Positions 5,991-7,700 of a DNA stretch of 7,700 nucleotides are shown one piece after another. The position numbers were made by a program, and so were the translations under genes. The stretch spans positions 1-7,700 of the forward strand of contig CALETE010000088.1 of assembly GCA_937920085.1 (NCBI GenBank). Direction: 5' to 3'. Positions within the stretch are counted from its first letter, which is position 1; the number at the start of each line of letters is the position of its first letter. The notes under the pieces are model-generated. The model saw only the letters and a list, made by a program, of their open reading frames with translations, ran no database searches and was not told the origin of the DNA. Source of the DNA: an uncultured Alphaproteobacteria bacterium (GTDB lineage: Bacteria; Pseudomonadota; Alphaproteobacteria; Caulobacterales; Caulobacteraceae).

Positions 5991-7700
5991 GTGGCCACGA
6001 AAAAAGAATTCATAGCCCAGGAAGTAGCCCGTGAGGTTGGCGCAGGTCGTCCCGCTGCGCTGGAAACGGTAGATTTTAGCGATCCCAAACGGCCTAAAAC
6101 TTGCCTTGAGGTGGACTTCCCGATCCTATCAGTGAACCAGGTGGCCGCGATAGAAGGTCCTGCAAGCAAACCAATTTATCAGATGTCTAAATGGTGGGCG
6201 CGTCGGCGTTCCAGCGTATTCCGCTCAATGCTTATCGCGGCCGCAACCAGAGCTCCAGAAGATCCGTCCCACGCGGCCAAACTGGTGTGGGACAACTATT
6301 ATGCCAATCATCAGAAAAAAGGGGCCTACAAACATTTGAAAGTGGCCGACATCTTTATGGGGGGCGGCACTACTCTGGTTGAGGGGTCACGCCTCGGCAT
6401 GCAGATGTCAGGTAATGACCTTAATCCCGTTGCCTGGTTTGTGGTGAAGCAGGAATTGGCAGATGTCGACCTAGATGAGGTAAAGTGCCTACTGGCAGAC
6501 ATCGAAGCCGACGTGAAACCTCAAATCATGCCATTCTACTATTGCGATGGCCCTAACGGTGAAACAGGTGTCTGGACGCATAAACCCTCAGGTAAAGTGA
6601 TGGGCGCGAATTTTGACCCGCTTGCCCTCTTGCCGGAAGAGCGAAAAGACTATGGTTACGAAGGGCCAGAAATTATCTACACTTTTTGGGCAAAACATGG
6701 ACTTTGCAAGGTTACAGGCTGCGGCCATCGCACGCCAATCATGACCAGCCCCGTTGTGGCTGTTAAATCGATTTCTGTGAAAAGTTGGAGGCATAATTGC
6801 TCAGCTTGCGGAGGCGCTTACGACATTGAGGATACGGAAGCGAGAATGGCGCCAGGTATTCCGATTTTTGTAGCAGATGATGAAGTACAATTCTCCCATA
6901 TTAATGCGAATGGCAAAGTAATATGTCCTCACTGCGGGGACGAGGAGATGATTAAATTAGGAAAGTCGAAAAATAAGTCAGTTTCACTTTCTTTACTCGT
7001 TCATCCGGATTGGCTTAATGGAATAAATTCTGTCGGCTCTGATGGAAATCCATTCGGTGGATCGACTCAAGATTCGCCATCTTCTACTGCCGAATGGAAC
7101 ATTGCTCGGTCGCAAAATGTCCGCCTCCTTGAGGTTAGGGGCGACCTACCCGCGCAAGTTACGTGTCCAGAAACTGGGCGGACATTTGCCACCGGAAAGG
7201 CGGGGGGCACTGTCCCTGGCAAGGCTAAATTCACTTGTTCCGCCTGCGGTGCATTGAATGACGTCCTGGCCTCAGCAAAACAAACCGGAAAAAATGGGCC
7301 AATGTCGGCTTATGCGATCCATGCATATTCGAAAGAGAGGAGAGCATCTGGCGCGCCTTACAATGGCCGTTTCTTCGCGCCCTTTGGCGAGCGCGAGGCC
7401 AAGCAAATGAATGCTGCCATGATGGAGTGGGAAGCCCGTAAGTCCAAAGATCTAGATGGATGTTGGCCTCGTGAGGGAATTCCCGATGGATTCATGACAA
7501 CGCATAACAACGGCGATATAAAAAACGGCCATGGATATCATTACTGGTCAGATATGTTCAACGCGCGAGAGCTCCTTGCGCATTCTCTTTTATTAAAATC
7601 AATTATGAATGTGGGGGGTTATTCTAAAGATACGCGAGAGTATGTTCTGGGCTGCTTGCAGCAATACGTAAGAAATAATAACAACTTTACTATATGGAAC
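5991..7700 (+). CDS. DUF1156-type zinc-ribbon adenine-specific DNA methylase, N-terminal part (3' end outside window)
   Basis: The frame is open from GTG 5991 to the last base, giving 570 residues without a stop. Residues about 38-85 are the DUF1156 signature: 'LEVDFPILSVNQVA', then 'YQMSKWWARRRSSVFRSM' (W68-W69-A70-R71-R72). Next comes the SAM-binding motif 'VADIFMGGGTTLVEGSRLG' (about 118-136) followed by 'GNDLNPVAWFVVK'. A large insertion holds probable zinc ribbons: C239/C244 with C270/C273, C312/C315, and C392 with C416/C419. 'HYWSDMFNARELLAHSLL' (about 517-534) matches the conserved segment that precedes the catalytic half. The catalytic DPPY-type motif has not appeared and should lie beyond the window, since this family is commonly 900-1000 residues with motif order SAM first, DPPY later. 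Expected role: N6-adenine or related modification of host DNA as the self mark of the defence system. The second half is clearly richer in A+T than the genes before it. Confidence 0.9.
   Translation, partial: MATKKEFIAQEVAREVGAGRPAALETVDFSDPKRPKTCLEVDFPILSVNQVAAIEGPASKPIYQMSKWWARRRSSVFRSMLIAAATRAPEDPSHAAKLVWDNYYANHQKKGAYKHLKVADIFMGGGTTLVEGSRLGMQMSGNDLNPVAWFVVKQELADVDLDEVKCLLADIEADVKPQIMPFYYCDGPNGETGVWTHKPSGKVMGANFDPLALLPEERKDYGYEGPEIIYTFWAKHGLCKVTGCGHRTPIMTSPVVAVKSISVKSWRHNCSACGGAYDIEDTEARMAPGIPIFVADDEVQFSHINANGKVICPHCGDEEMIKLGKSKNKSVSLSLLVHPDWLNGINSVGSDGNPFGGSTQDSPSSTAEWNIARSQNVRLLEVRGDLPAQVTCPETGRTFATGKAGGTVPGKAKFTCSACGALNDVLASAKQTGKNGPMSAYAIHAYSKERRASGAPYNGRFFAPFGEREAKQMNAAMMEWEARKSKDLDGCWPREGIPDGFMTTHNNGDIKNGHGYHYWSDMFNARELLAHSLLLKSIMNVGGYSKDTREYVLGCLQQYVRNNNNFTIWN

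Noticed and set aside
7042..7257. 71-residue plus-strand open frame inside the methylase
   Set aside because: Out-of-frame shadow; the methylase frame carries the cysteine pairs and conserved motifs across this stretch.
5991..7700. Methylase as an inactive gene because no DPPY-type motif is visible
   Set aside because: The frame is open to the window edge and the catalytic half of this family lies after the segment seen here, so absence is explained by the cut.
1..7700. CRISPR array, tRNA, rRNA or insertion-sequence ends
   Set aside because: No regularly spaced repeats, cloverleaf-like segments or terminal inverted repeats with a transposase were seen.

Overview
The window looks like a piece of a high-GC alphaproteobacterial chromosome or genomic island. 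The basis is the GC-rich codon use of the first six kilobases and the recombinase plus small KEKIG-type helix-turn-helix gene pair, an arrangement familiar from Rhizobiales, Sphingomonadales and Rhodobacterales. This is a family-level inference; no species can be named from the sequence.

Layout, all on the + strand. (1) Positions 2-877 hold the C-terminal part of a large serine recombinase whose catalytic domain lies upstream of the window. (2) Its stop overlaps the start of a small recombinase-associated HTH protein (874-1275). (3) A short intergenic region (1276-1366) carries a near-perfect 26-bp inverted repeat at 1333-1358, directly in front of the next gene. (4) A four-gene, tightly packed operon follows: a WYL-domain regulator of the BrxR/CapW type (1367-2260), a 911-aa DUF499-like P-loop ATPase (2254-4989), a compact 329-aa PglZ-domain protein (4989-5978), and a DUF1156-type zinc-ribbon adenine-specific DNA methylase (5991-7700) that runs off the right edge. 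The first three genes overlap at their junctions and the fourth follows after 12 bases, so they are very probably co-transcribed and translationally coupled.

How the genes may work together: WYL regulator + large ATPase + PglZ + adenine methylase is the signature of an anti-phage system related to BREX/Pgl. The gene set differs from the classical BREX layout: the methylase is of the DUF1156 class instead of PglX, PglZ is much shorter than usual, and no BrxA, BrxB or BrxL is seen in the window. It also resembles the known 'anti-phage-associated DUF499/DUF1156/DUF3780' loci, with a PglZ gene between the ATPase and the methylase. The most economical reading is a mobile-island-borne, BrxR-repressed hybrid BREX-like defence operon, continuing beyond the window with the end of the methylase and possibly a helicase and effector genes. 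Whether this combination has been described cannot be decided without database searches.

No tRNA, rRNA, CRISPR array or insertion sequence was seen, and there is no gene-free stretch longer than about 90 bases.
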